From: Paraburkholderia sp. SOS3
GTDB lineage: Bacteria > Pseudomonadota > Gammaproteobacteria > Burkholderiales > Burkholderiaceae
Direction: 5' to 3'
DNA length: 64,000 nt
Assembly (NCBI RefSeq): GCF_001922345.1
Contig: NZ_CP018811.1
Location: 2,728,001 to 2,792,000 of the forward strand
This document shows, in pieces, positions 36,499-45,453 of the stretch. How positions within the stretch are numbered: the stretch's first letter is position 1; the number at the start of each line of letters is the position of its first letter. Under the pieces are notes generated by a model. It searched no databases and was not told the DNA's origin. It saw nothing but the letters and a program-made list of their open reading frames with translations. The translations under genes and the position numbers were made by a program.

Positions 36499-36611
36499 CC
36501 GCTGCTAATGCGAGCCGAACGCAATTGCAAGCGCGCGTATTAGCGATTTATGCTGCATCGCGCAAACGATTTAATTGCCCTTTATCAGCGCTTTATCTGA
36601 CCTTTAGCGCT

Positions 36612-36640
36612 TTGGCTTATTAAGGGTTTTTCGGTATGAT
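36612..36640 (+). promoter_or_regulatory. Sigma-70 promoter of argE
   Basis: TTGGCT (36612-36617), 17 bp, TATGAT (36635-36640). The expected start of transcription near 36647 lies upstream of the ribosome site GTGGAG (36656-36661) and ATG 36669. An ATG at 36636 is inside the -10 box and so cannot be the start. Confidence 0.6.
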
Positions 36641-36668
36641 CGGGCAGACAATCAAGTGGAGTCCCGTC

Positions 36669-37955
36669 ATGTCCCAGGTCGCTGAATCAGCAGCTCAGCC
36701 CTCACGAACGTCTTCTCCATCCGCATCCGCTGTGTCAAACGTTTCCGTCAACGCTTCTTCCAACGCCTTTTCCAGCACTGCTCCGGTCTCGCTACCGTGG
36801 ATCGAGCGCCTCGTGTCGTTCGACACCGTCAGCCGCAATCCGAATCTCGGACTCATCGAAACGGTGCGCGACGCATTGCGCACCCAGGGCATCGACGCCA
36901 CGCTCACGCACGGCGAAGGCGGCACGTGGGCCAATCTCTTTGCGACGATTCCCGCGCACGACGGCGAAACGAATGGCGGCGTCGTATTGTCCGGACATAC
37001 CGACGTCGTGCCCGTCGATGGCCAGAAGTGGGATAGCGATCCATTCAGGCCCGAAGTGCGCGACGGCAAACTGTATGGCCGCGGCACCTGCGATATGAAG
37101 GGTTTTATCGGCGCGGCGCTCACGCTCGTGCCCGACATGCAAAATACGAAACTCGCGCGGCCGATTCATCTTGCGCTGTCGTTCGGCGAAGAAGTCGGTT
37201 GTGTCGGCGCACCGTTGATGATCGAAGATCTGATCAGGCGCGGCATCAAACCCGACGGCTGCATCGTCGGCGAACCGACCAGCATGCGGCCCGTCATCGC
37301 GCACAAAGGCATCAATGTTTACCGGTGCTGCGTGCGCGGTCAGGCCGCGCATTCGTCGCTCACGCCCAAGGGCGTCAACGCGATCGAATATGCGGCACGG
37401 CTTATCTGCTACATCCGCGACATGGCCGATCGGTTCCGCGAGCAAGGGCCGTTCGACGAACTCTACGACGTACCGTTCACCACTGCGCAAACGAGCACGA
37501 TCGAAGGCGGCAATGCGGTCAACACAGTACCGGCCGAATGCCGTTTCGCATTCGAGTTCCGCAATCTGCCGACGCTCGAGCCCGAACCGATCTTCGCGCG
37601 CATCGAGCAGTACGCGCGCGAAACGCTGCTGCCGAAAATGAAGCGCGAGCACGAGGCAGCCGCGATCGAATTCACGAAGGTCGCCGCGGCGCCGGGTCTC
37701 GACGCGGCGGAACAAACGGCGATCACGCAACTCGTGCGCGCGCTCACCGCGAATCAGGACAAGCGCAAGGTCGCCTATGGCACCGAGGCGGGACTTTTCT
37801 CGCGTGCCGGCATTCCGAGCATCGTCTGCGGACCCGGCGATATCCAGCAGGCGCACAAGGCGAACGAATTCGTCGCGCTCGAACAACTCGTGCAATGCGA
37901 ACGCTTTCTCGGCAAGTTCATTCACAGCATGTCGGTCGACGCACGTACAGCCTGA
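36669..37955 (+). CDS. argE: Acetylornithine deacetylase (ArgE, M20 family)
   Basis: 428 aa. The start at 36669 is chosen from the promoter and ribosome site. The first 40 residues are a Ser/Ala/Val-rich tail not usual in ArgE, then SLPWIERLVSFDTVSRNPN. All M20 motifs are intact: VLSGHTDVVPVDG, YGRGTCDMKGF, SFGEEVGCVGA, IVGEPTSM and the final AHKANEFV. It releases ornithine from N-acetylornithine in the linear arginine pathway, or acts on a related acyl-amino acid. It lies between an M20 paralogue and a threonine dehydratase, the latter 56 bp downstream. Confidence 0.9.
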   Translation: MSQVAESAAQPSRTSSPSASAVSNVSVNASSNAFSSTAPVSLPWIERLVSFDTVSRNPNLGLIETVRDALRTQGIDATLTHGEGGTWANLFATIPAHDGETNGGVVLSGHTDVVPVDGQKWDSDPFRPEVRDGKLYGRGTCDMKGFIGAALTLVPDMQNTKLARPIHLALSFGEEVGCVGAPLMIEDLIRRGIKPDGCIVGEPTSMRPVIAHKGINVYRCCVRGQAAHSSLTPKGVNAIEYAARLICYIRDMADRFREQGPFDELYDVPFTTAQTSTIEGGNAVNTVPAECRFAFEFRNLPTLEPEPIFARIEQYARETLLPKMKREHEAAAIEFTKVAAAPGLDAAEQTAITQLVRALTANQDKRKVAYGTEAGLFSRAGIPSIVCGPGDIQQAHKANEFVALEQLVQCERFLGKFIHSMSVDARTA

Positions 37956-38011
37956 GTCTTCAGACCCGGCGCAAGCATCCCCCACAAACGCAATCCACGT
38001 ACGATCACGCC

Positions 38012-39034
38012 ATGTCCACCGCCATCCAGCAGCACACCGACCACACGATCGACGGCGAGCCGATTCCGACGCTCGATGCGATCGCCTCGCAGCATTTTGC
38101 GTTGACGCCGTGGGTCGTGCGAACGCCGGTGTTCGACCGGATGGACTTCCCGACGCTCGAAGGCACGCTCGTCAACTTCAAGTTCGAACTGCTGCAAGCG
38201 GGCGGCAGCTTCAAGGCGCGCGGCGCGTTTACCAATCTGCTCGCGCTCGACGAGCCGCAGCGCAGTGCGGGAGTGACATGCGTATCGGGCGGCAATCATG
38301 CCATCGCGGTCGCGTATGCGGCGATGCGGCTTGGCATCAGCGCGAAGGTCGTCGTGTTCCGTTCGGCCAACCCGGCGCGCATCGCGCTATGCCGTCAGTT
38401 CCGCGCGGAAGTCGTGATCGCGGAAAACGCGGTTGAAGCATTCGAGATCGTGCGCCGGATCGAAGCGGAAGAAGGCCGCTATTTCGTGCACCCGTTCAAC
38501 GGTTATCGCACCGTGCTCGGCAGTGCGACGCTCGGTTACGAATGGGCGACGCAAACGCCCGATCTCGACGCGGTGATCGTGCCGGTCGGCGGCGGCGGCC
38601 TCGCGGCCGGCGTCTCCACTGCGCTGCGCCTCGCGAATCCGCGCGTGCATGTGTTCGGCGTCGAGCCCGAAGGCGCCGACGTCATGAGCCGCAGCTTCGC
38701 CGCGAACCATACGGTGAAGATGGGCCATATGCATTCGATCGCCGATTCGCTGATGTCGCCGCATAGCGAGCAATACAGCTACGAGTTGTGCCGCCGGCAT
38801 ATCGACCGGCTCGTAACGGTCTCCGACGACCAGTTGCGCGCCGCGATGCTCACGTTGTTCTCGCAACTCAAACTCGCGGTCGAGCCTGCTTGCGCGGCAG
38901 CGACCGCAGCGCTGCTCGGCCCCTTGCGCGAAACGCTGCAGGGCAAACGCGTCGGCGTGCTGCTATGCGGAACCAATACCGATACGCTCACGTTCGCGAC
39001 TCATATCGAGCGCGCGCGTTCGGCACAGACGTAA
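38012..39034 (+). CDS. PLP-dependent threonine/serine dehydratase
   Basis: 340 aa. The start at 38012 begins a Gln/His/Thr-rich leader. The PLP-binding Lys is in [19 protein letters not shown] (about residue 65), the substrate loop is [13 protein letters not shown], and the Gly-rich phosphate loop is [12 protein letters not shown] (about 195). It lacks the C-terminal ACT-like regulatory domain of IlvA, so it belongs to the catabolic or single-domain type that deaminates threonine or serine to the 2-oxo acid without isoleucine feedback. Related members include serine racemases and ectoine-pathway dehydratases. It probably shares a transcript with argE. Confidence 0.85.
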   Translation: MSTAIQQHTDHTIDGEPIPTLDAIASQHFALTPWVVRTPVFDRMDFPTLEGTLVNFKFELLQAGGSFKARGAFTNLLALDEPQRSAGVTCVSGGNHAIAVAYAAMRLGISAKVVVFRSANPARIALCRQFRAEVVIAENAVEAFEIVRRIEAEEGRYFVHPFNGYRTVLGSATLGYEWATQTPDLDAVIVPVGGGGLAAGVSTALRLANPRVHVFGVEPEGADVMSRSFAANHTVKMGHMHSIADSLMSPHSEQYSYELCRRHIDRLVTVSDDQLRAAMLTLFSQLKLAVEPACAAATAALLGPLRETLQGKRVGVLLCGTNTDTLTFATHIERARSAQT

Positions 39035-39161
39035 CGGACGCAGCCGGAGGCGCACTCGGAGGCGCAATCAGGCGTGCAGCAAGCCGCGCAGAAAAGACGT
39101 CCTACCCGCCTGTCCGATCGTTCGCTATCATGCGTGCATTGACCACCAGGAGATATGCCTC

Positions 39162-39602
39162 ATGAGCATGATCAAGGAATTCAAGGAATTTGCCCTCAAG
39201 GGCAACGTGATGGATCTGGCAGTCGGCGTGATTATCGGCGGTGCATTTTCCACCATCGTCAATTCAGTCGTGAAAGACCTGATCATGCCGATCGTCGGCA
39301 CCGCAACCGGCGGCCTCGATTTCTCGAACCTGTTCATCCTGCTCGGGCACATCCCCGACAACTTCAAAGGCAACCCGGGTTCATACAAAGACCTGCAAAC
39401 CGCAGGCGTCGCCGTGTTCGGCTATGGCGCATTCATAACGGCCGTGATCAACTTCGCGATTCTCGCGTTCATCATCTTTTTGATGGTCAAGTTCATCAAC
39501 AATCTGCGCAAGCCCGCTGAAGCGGCGGCGCCGGCCGCACCGCCCGAAGATACGTTGCTGCTGCGCGAGATTCGCGATTCGCTGAAGAATTCACCGCGCT
39601 AG
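39162..39602 (+). CDS. mscL: Large-conductance mechanosensitive channel MscL
   Basis: 146 aa, typical. The N-terminal amphipathic helix [20 protein letters not shown] leads into TM1 ([20 protein letters not shown]), with the pore-lining Gly and small residues. The periplasmic loop ([17 protein letters not shown]) is followed by TM2 ([20 protein letters not shown]) and an Ala/Pro-rich linker to the charged C-terminal bundle. It forms a pentameric inner-membrane safety valve opened by membrane tension in hypo-osmotic shock. It stands alone between the dehydratase and a convergent signalling cluster. Confidence 0.97.
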   Translation: MSMIKEFKEFALKGNVMDLAVGVIIGGAFSTIVNSVVKDLIMPIVGTATGGLDFSNLFILLGHIPDNFKGNPGSYKDLQTAGVAVFGYGAFITAVINFAILAFIIFLMVKFINNLRKPAEAAAPAAPPEDTLLLREIRDSLKNSPR

Positions 39603-39661
39603 CCGACTTCGGCGCGCACGCTACGCCCCGCGCCACAGTGCGGCGCATGCCGAGGCGTCCT

Positions 39662-41656
39662 TCAGAACGCGTTCGCGCCGTCGCCCAAAGCCTTTTGCGC
39701 CTTGGTATTCGCCGCGCTCTCAATGGCTTTTTCGAGTTGCATGAAGTTGACGGGCTTCGTCAGATGCGCGTTGAAACCCGCATCGAGACAGCGCCGGATA
39801 TCCTCGTCGGTGCCGAAACCGGTCAGCGCGACGGCCGGCACGTCGGAGCGCTCTCGAAGCACGCGGATAAAGTCGATGCCCGTGCCGTCGGGCAAACCGA
39901 CGTCGCTGACGATCAGGTCGAACGACGCGCTCGAGGTTGCCGCAAGCGCATCCGCCACACGCCCTACCACGGTCACTTCGTGGCCGAGCATGCGAATCAG
40001 CTGCGCCATGACCTCGGCGGTGTCTTCGTGGTCTTCGACCATCAGAATCGAAAGCGCACCGGCCGGATGACGCGTCGATGCGTCCGCCACGACCGGCTTT
40101 TTTGCCGGCGCTTCGGCAGTCGGCAAGGTGATCGTAAAGGTGGCGCCGCAATGCGCACCGGGGCTATACGCGGTAACCGTGCCGCCATGCGCATCGGTCA
40201 GCGCCTTTGTAATTGCCAGCCCGAGCCCGAGGCCGCCGAATTGCCGCGACATGTTCTGGCTGCCCTGCTCGAATGCATTGAAGAGCTTGCCGATCTGCTC
40301 GGGCTCGATGCCAACGCCCGTATCTTCCACCGAGATCTGCACATGCATGCGCTCGTCGCGCGTGCGTACATAAATATGCCCGCCATCGGGCGTGAACTTC
40401 GCCGCATTGCGAATCAGATTCCATAGCATCTGCTGCAGCCGCGCGCGGTCGCCCAGCACATAGTGATGGTGAGCCGCCTTGTCGACATGCACGTCCTGCT
40501 GCTTGACCTGGATCTCGCTGCGAAAAAGCTCGAGCACGCTGTCTATCACTTCGTGCACATCGACCGTTTCATGCGACAGACGCAGCTTGCCGTTCGCCAC
40601 GCGCGTGAGATCGAGCAGATCGTCGATGAGCCGCGCTTCGAGTTCGACGTTGCGGCGAATCATCGCGATGCCCGAGCGCGCCGCTTCGGGCAGTCCCGGA
40701 ATCATCTCGACCATGCGCGCGCCGGCCAGCACCGGCGTAAGCGGCGTGCGCAGCTCGTGCGACAGCATCGCAAGAAAACGATCCTTGGCGCGGTTCGCTT
40801 CTTCGGCTGCCTGGCGCGCGGTCTGCTCCGACTCGAGCAGCCGCTCGCGCTCCTCGATCGCCTCGCGCTGAGAATGGATGTCGGTGCAGCTGCCGAACCA
40901 TTTGCTGACGGTGCCGTCGGCGTCGCGCATCGCGACGATGCGCGTGTCGAACCAGTGATAGATGCCATCGTTGCGGCAAATGCGCAGTTCGTGCCGATAC
41001 TCGGACGTGCCGCTGCGCACGGTCTTCAACCACGTGCGGCGCACTTCCTCGCGATCGTCGGGATGCACGGCGTCGAGCCACGCGAGGCCGAGCGAAGCCG
41101 CACTTTCGAGCCCCGTGTAATCGACCCATTGCTTCGACACGAAATCGCACGCGCCGCTCGCGTTGCACGTGAGCACGAGGTGCGGCAGCGCTTCGGAAAG
41201 CGTGCGGTAATGCTGTTCGCGATCGCGCAGCATCAGCGCTTCGGCCGATGCGCGCTGCAGCCGCACCTGCGACAGCACGCGTTCGACCGCTTCGGGCAAA
41301 TAGTCGAGATAGTCGCCGGCCTTCGGCACGACGTCGGATACGCCCGAGCGCAGCGCCTCGATCACGCGCGATTCGTCGGTGAAGCCGGTCACGAGAATGG
41401 CCGGCACGCGCACGCCTTCGCTGCGCAAGCGCCGGAAGAAATCGAGCCCCGTCTCCGCGCCGGTCAGCTGATAGTCGAGCACGAGCAGGTCCGGCTCGCT
41501 CTCGGCAATCCGCGCGCGCGCCGCGCCGACGCCCGCGCACAGCGCGACCTTGCAGCCCGCGCGTTCGAGCGATTTGCGCGCGAGCCGCAGGATGCCCTCG
41601 TCGTCGTCGACGACGAGCACATGAGCCGCGGGCAACGTGGATCCTTCTGGTGTCAT
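39662..41656 (-). CDS. Hybrid sensor histidine kinase, REC-PAS-HisKA-HATPase-REC
   Basis: 664 aa with no membrane segment, so cytosolic. Receiver 1 (about 12-130) has the phosphoacceptor Asp61 in LLVLDYQ. The PAS/PAC domain (about 145-265) includes VHPDDREEVRRTWLK and KWFGSCTDIHSQREA, and a short coiled coil follows. HisKA has His300 in LAMLSHELRTPL. The HATPase shows WNLIRNAAKFTPDGG, VEDTGVGIEPEQ and GGLGLGLAITKAL. Receiver 2 (about 535-650) has VSDVGLPDGTG and LTKPVNF. It is the last gene of a three-gene cluster with a stand-alone receiver and a CHASE3 kinase. Receiver 1 probably accepts phosphate from the partner kinase. Confidence 0.92.
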   Translation of the reverse strand: MTPEGSTLPAAHVLVVDDDEGILRLARKSLERAGCKVALCAGVGAARARIAESEPDLLVLDYQLTGAETGLDFFRRLRSEGVRVPAILVTGFTDESRVIEALRSGVSDVVPKAGDYLDYLPEAVERVLSQVRLQRASAEALMLRDREQHYRTLSEALPHLVLTCNASGACDFVSKQWVDYTGLESAASLGLAWLDAVHPDDREEVRRTWLKTVRSGTSEYRHELRICRNDGIYHWFDTRIVAMRDADGTVSKWFGSCTDIHSQREAIEERERLLESEQTARQAAEEANRAKDRFLAMLSHELRTPLTPVLAGARMVEMIPGLPEAARSGIAMIRRNVELEARLIDDLLDLTRVANGKLRLSHETVDVHEVIDSVLELFRSEIQVKQQDVHVDKAAHHHYVLGDRARLQQMLWNLIRNAAKFTPDGGHIYVRTRDERMHVQISVEDTGVGIEPEQIGKLFNAFEQGSQNMSRQFGGLGLGLAITKALTDAHGGTVTAYSPGAHCGATFTITLPTAEAPAKKPVVADASTRHPAGALSILMVEDHEDTAEVMAQLIRMLGHEVTVVGRVADALAATSSASFDLIVSDVGLPDGTGIDFIRVLRERSDVPAVALTGFGTDEDIRRCLDAGFNAHLTKPVNFMQLEKAIESAANTKAQKALGDGANAF

Positions 41657-41765
41657 GCTGTTTCTTCGTTGTCTCTGCTGTCAATGACCAACGACCGCGC
41701 CCTCGCACATCGCGCGCGCATAAGCACGCATATGCACGCATCGCCGCGCTGCGGCGCGCGTGCCG

Positions 41766-42257
41766 TCACGCGACGATCATCCGGTGGCCGGGAGGCAGTT
41801 TAACCACTTGCAGGAAGAACCCGAGCCGGCGCACCGCCTCGATAAACGCGTCGTACTCGACCGGCTTCGTGATGTACACGTTACAGCCGAGTTCATAGCA
41901 CCGTTCGATTTCGCGCGGATCGTCGGTCGTCGTCAGCACGATGACCGGCATCGCTGCCGTCGTGGGCGACTCCTTCAGCCGCCGCAGCACCTCGAAGCCG
42001 TCGACGCGCGGCATCTTGAGATCGAGCAGCACGACGTAGTTCGCGAGATCGTCGCGCGGCGGATACTTGCCCGCATGCTCGCCAGGCGGCCGATCGCCAA
42101 AGAAGTAATCGAGCGCCTGCTGGCCGTCCGCGAATCTTACGAAACCATTCGATATGCCCGCCCGGCGCAGGTTGCGCTCGACGAGCGTAGCGTGCCCATC
42201 GTCATCCTCGACGAGCACGATGCCCACGGCCCTGCCCATTGCTGCCGAACCCGTCAT
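41766..42257 (-). CDS. Stand-alone response regulator (Rcp1/CheY-like receiver)
   Basis: 163 aa, receiver domain only. The start at 42257 (MTGSAAMGRA) has GGAG at ribosome-site distance; a Met six codons later is possible. The acidic pocket is VLVEDDDGHA, the phosphoacceptor Asp lies in VVLLDLKMPRVDG, the Thr in VLTTTDD and the Lys in YITKPVEYDAF. The insert GDRPPGEHAGKYPPRDDLANY before the Asp is the mark of Rcp1-type regulators that accept phosphate from phytochrome-like or CHASE kinases. With no output domain it acts by protein contact. It lies between a CHASE3 kinase and a hybrid kinase. Confidence 0.92.
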   Translation of the reverse strand: MTGSAAMGRAVGIVLVEDDDGHATLVERNLRRAGISNGFVRFADGQQALDYFFGDRPPGEHAGKYPPRDDLANYVVLLDLKMPRVDGFEVLRRLKESPTTAAMPVIVLTTTDDPREIERCYELGCNVYITKPVEYDAFIEAVRRLGFFLQVVKLPPGHRMIVA

Positions 42258-42363
42258 GTTTTCTCCGTCCGCTGCGTGCATTGACTGCTGCCCCCGTCGC
42301 TGTAATTGATTGTCCCGTTGCCGGCCGGGCCCGCGATCGCCGTTCAGACACTGCAGCCGATTG

Positions 42364-42399
42364 CACCGACCGCACCGACCGCACCGGCCGCACCGGCTG
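42364..42399. repeat. Four tandem 9-bp repeats between kinase and receiver genes
   Basis: CACCGACCG, CACCGACCG, CACCGGCCG, CACCGGCTG. They lie in the 192-bp spacer between the CHASE3 kinase stop and the receiver start, in the transcribed region. Confidence 0.88.
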
Positions 42400-42449
42400 C
42401 CTGATCCTGGCAGGCTTCGCCAACCGGCCGGTCGCTTCGCCCGCGAGGC

Positions 42450-44063
42450 TCACGCCGTGCGCACCGGCTGATCCGGCAGCACGACGAAGAACGTCGACCC
42501 CGCGCCTTCCGCCGATTCGACCCAGACCCGGCCGCCGTGCCGTTCCACCGTGCGACGCACGAGCGCGAGACCGATGCCGTCGCCCTTCGATACATCGCCA
42601 TGCAGCCGCTGGAACGCGCGAAACATCTTCGGCATGTAGGCCGCCGGAATTCCGAGGCCATTGTCGCGCACATAGAAGGTTCGCGTCGTCGGCGCTTGCG
42701 GGTCTGCTTCGTCCTCGGGTTCGGCGGGAAGCGCGCCCACTTCGATCCGGCCTGGGCGTCCCGGATCGAGGAAGTTCAATGCGTTGCTGATCAGGTTGCT
42801 GAACACCTGCTCGATCGCGGCCGGGTCGCCCCACGCGGTCGGCAGGTCGCGCACGGTGACGATCGCGAACCGTTCGCGAATCTGCGCTTCCAGCGAATCG
42901 ACCGCGCGCGCGACCACGCGGCCGACGCTGACGCGCTGCCACTGATACTCGAGGCGCCCGGCGCGCGAAATGCGCAACAGCGCATCGATGATCGCCGCCG
43001 CGCGCGTGACCGACGAGCGCAGGAACTGCAGCGACTCGCGCATATCGCCATCGAGCACGCGATCGAGGCGCCTTCCTTCGACGTCGGGCAGGTTCGCTGC
43101 ATCGATCGTGGCGCGCACATCGTCGCACGACACCTGCAGCTCCTTCGAAAAGCCCTGCAGGTTCACGAGCGGCGAACGCAGGTCGTGCGACACGCTGTAG
43201 ATAAACATCTCATTGTCCTGCGTCTCCTGGCGCAGGGCCTCGTTGACGCCGGCGAGTTCCGCCGCGCGCGCCTCGAGCCGCTTTTGCAGCGTGACCTGCT
43301 CCTGCTCCGCCACGCGCAGACGGGCACTCGTCTGGTGCAGCGCGCGATCGAGCGCCGCGATTTCGTCGTTGCCGGCAAGCGGTGCGGAAAGCGGCTGACC
43401 GTTGCCGAGGCGTTCGGCGTTATCGGTCAGCACTTCGAGACGGCGGCCGATGTTGCGCGCGAACACGAGCGCCGTGACCGCCCAGATCAGCATCGAGCCG
43501 ACCACGGCGGCGATCAGCGCATACTGCTGGCGCGCACGCGTTCGCATCACCGATGCGCTGTGCTTTGCGTCGAGACGCGAAGCTTCGGCGACAAACGCAT
43601 CGAGCTCGTTGCGCACGATGCCGATCTGCGTGGGCATCGTGTTCGCTTCGAGCGAAATATAGGCTTTCGTGCTGCGGCCATCGCGCAGCGCATCGGCGGC
43701 ATCGACGGCCTGCGCGTGATACCGGTCGATCGCATCGCGCATCGTGCGCACGCGCGCGGCCTGCTGCGGCGTATCGGCCACGAGCTGATCGAGATGCATG
43801 AGCCGGTCCGACAGGTCGACCCAGGCCGCATGACGCTCGATAAACGCCGGATCGCCGACGATCAGCCCCGTGCGCACGCGCGCCGCCTGGCGCAATAGCG
43901 GGTCTTCGAGCGCGGACGCCTGATAGAGAATCTGCTTGCTGTTCGCGGCCGACTGCACGGCAAGCGCGGTCTGCTCCTGCGTATCGAACACCAGCGCAAG
44001 CAGTGCGAGCTCGACGACGCTCGGCAATGCGATCAGCAACAAACCCTTCGTGAATAGTTTCAT
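42450..44063 (-). CDS. CHASE3-domain membrane sensor histidine kinase
   Basis: 537 aa. The start at 44063 gives MKLFTKGLLLIALPSVVELALL, an immediate TM1. A helical periplasmic CHASE3-type domain (about 30-175) follows, then TM2 (LIAAVVGSMLIWAVTALVFA) and HAMP, then a coiled coil (LRVAEQEQVTLQKRLEARAA). HisKA has SVSHDLRSPLVNLQGFSKEL. The HATPase shows NLISNALNFLD, VRDNGLGIP and GDGIGLALVRRTVERHGG. The helical sensor domain senses an unknown periplasmic or membrane signal. It is the first gene of the cluster with the Rcp1-like receiver and the hybrid kinase, and its likely phosphate acceptor is the receiver next door. Confidence 0.92.
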   Translation of the reverse strand: MKLFTKGLLLIALPSVVELALLALVFDTQEQTALAVQSAANSKQILYQASALEDPLLRQAARVRTGLIVGDPAFIERHAAWVDLSDRLMHLDQLVADTPQQAARVRTMRDAIDRYHAQAVDAADALRDGRSTKAYISLEANTMPTQIGIVRNELDAFVAEASRLDAKHSASVMRTRARQQYALIAAVVGSMLIWAVTALVFARNIGRRLEVLTDNAERLGNGQPLSAPLAGNDEIAALDRALHQTSARLRVAEQEQVTLQKRLEARAAELAGVNEALRQETQDNEMFIYSVSHDLRSPLVNLQGFSKELQVSCDDVRATIDAANLPDVEGRRLDRVLDGDMRESLQFLRSSVTRAAAIIDALLRISRAGRLEYQWQRVSVGRVVARAVDSLEAQIRERFAIVTVRDLPTAWGDPAAIEQVFSNLISNALNFLDPGRPGRIEVGALPAEPEDEADPQAPTTRTFYVRDNGLGIPAAYMPKMFRAFQRLHGDVSKGDGIGLALVRRTVERHGGRVWVESAEGAGSTFFVVLPDQPVRTA

Positions 44064-44679
44064 ATTCGGCTGGCAAACGTTCCGACCGCAAACAGTCGTT
44101 CCGGCCGCAAGGACAGACAGCGCGATCGATGCACCGTAACGTGCGCGAGGCAAGCGGACAGGACGACAGGCGGCACAATGAGCAGCGAACTGAGTAGCAA
44201 ACCAGGCAATATCCAGGCAACCGCCAGACAGCGAACAACGCGCGAAGGCGAGGCATCAGGACATGCACGGGTAGGCAACCACGACGACCTCAGGTAGCCT
44301 GAAAACCGGGCAGCTCCGGCGCGCCGCGCGCTGCGCGGCTGGAACCGAGCCATTATCGACGTGAATGGTCGACATTTCAACGCGGCGAGAAGGTGCGGCA
44401 TGGCGCATGCGAAGCGATGCGCAATACCGCGCGGCAAATTATGTTGGAGAAGTGCTGGCGCACACAAAAATGCCTTTTTTATCGGTGACGGAATCCATCG
44501 CGCAGCCCCTGCGTCTATGATGGAGACAGATGCACAGAACGCGAAAGCGCACGGCGACACGATTGGGCATGTTCCGCACGGGCCGGTGTGAGACGGAACA
44601 ATGTCGAATCACCGTGAATCCGGCATTTTCGTATGCTATAAAAGATCGACGTGCGGCGCGCGAAGCCGGGAGTGGTCGC
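44064..44679. other. Intergenic region between the CHASE3 kinase and a hypothetical gene
   Basis: 616 bp between divergent genes. One 166-codon frame on the minus strand (44060-44560) overlaps the kinase start and lacks a ribosome site, so it is not called. Near the right end there is an inverted repeat TGTTCCG (44570-44576) / CGGAACA (44594-44600) and a TATAAA -10-like element (44637-44642). Confidence 0.45.
44637..44642 (+). promoter_or_regulatory. Possible -10 box with upstream dyad
   Basis: TATAAA lies 38 bp before the start of the hypothetical gene. The -35 region (GTGAAT, 17-bp spacing) matches only half the consensus. The dyad TGTTCCG-N17-CGGAACA upstream could bind a regulator. Confidence 0.35.
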
Positions 44680-45171
44680 ATGAGGACGCTGCGTTTCTTG
44701 CAATTCTTTTTCAGGCGAATTTTTATGTCCTTCCCGAAAAAGCGTAGACGCGCGAAGGTGGACGGCGATGAGTCGTTCCTCGCGGTACTACGTCATTTCA
44801 AGGCGTTCGGCCAGCTCGATACCAAAATCGCGCGCGCCCGTGCGCAGGACGAACCGGTGCTCTATGCCCACGTGCTGCCGGGTCTCGACGTGCTCCTATG
44901 CTGCGTGCGCGGTGCTCAGCCGCCGTATCCGGCCACGGCCGAATTGCGCCGCCGCTGCATCGAATCGATCGCAAACGCGCTCGAGCAGCCGCTCGATGGA
45001 CTCGAGAACGGCGGCTACTGGTACGAGGCCGACGGCTTTGGCTTCCTCGTGTTCGCAAGCCGCGCGCGTGCGCGGATTCTCCCCGAGTTCGGCGCGACAC
45101 GCGCAGCCGCCGGTGCACGGCGCATGCGGCGTCAGGATGCCGGCGACGCAACGCCGCGTTCGCTGCGCTAG
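44680..45171 (+). CDS. Hypothetical basic protein
   Basis: 163 aa from the ATG at 44680, which has GGGAG at ribosome-site distance. A later ATG at 44725 (MSFPKKRRRAKVDG) gives 148 aa and cannot be excluded. The N-terminus has a short aromatic stretch (RFLQFFFRRIF), followed by a KKRRRAK cluster. The core (about 30-135) looks folded, with LAVLRHFKAFGQLDTKIARA, VLPGLDVLLCCVRGA and GGYWYEADGFGFLVFAS; the tail is Arg/Ala-rich. I do not recognise a family. It stands alone, with a hairpin after the stop. Confidence 0.65.
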   Translation: MRTLRFLQFFFRRIFMSFPKKRRRAKVDGDESFLAVLRHFKAFGQLDTKIARARAQDEPVLYAHVLPGLDVLLCCVRGAQPPYPATAELRRRCIESIANALEQPLDGLENGGYWYEADGFGFLVFASRARARILPEFGATRAAAGARRMRRQDAGDATPRSLR

Positions 45172-45266
45172 GGTTTGTCGATATCGTCAGGTTTCGCGCG
45201 TAGCGAAACAATCGTTCTCACGCCCGCCGCCGCGTTTAACCCGTCGTCATTCGTTCAGGTACAGAA

Positions 45267-45294
45267 AGAAGGCTGCGCACATGCGCGGCCTTCT
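45267..45294 (+). terminator. Hairpin downstream of the hypothetical gene
   Basis: AGAAGGCTGCGC (45267-45278) pairs with GCGCGGCCTTCT (45283-45294), with one G-T wobble and an ACAT loop. The following CCGTCTTT is only weakly T-rich. Confidence 0.55.
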
Positions 45295-45453
45295 CCGTCT
45301 TTGCTGCGGGAACGCACTGCACGCGATGGCACCGTCACTGCATCGCAGTGTCGACCAACCGGATATTTCGCGGCCCGTATCATCGACGCCGGGCACCGGG
45401 TCGAATACTCATCGATATTTGATCTTTGTGCGTGACCGAAACGCGACAACAGG

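Noticed and set aside
44060..44560. 166-codon minus-strand frame upstream of the CHASE3 kinase
   Set aside because: It overlaps the kinase start, has no ribosome site, and its composition is that of GC-rich shadow frames.
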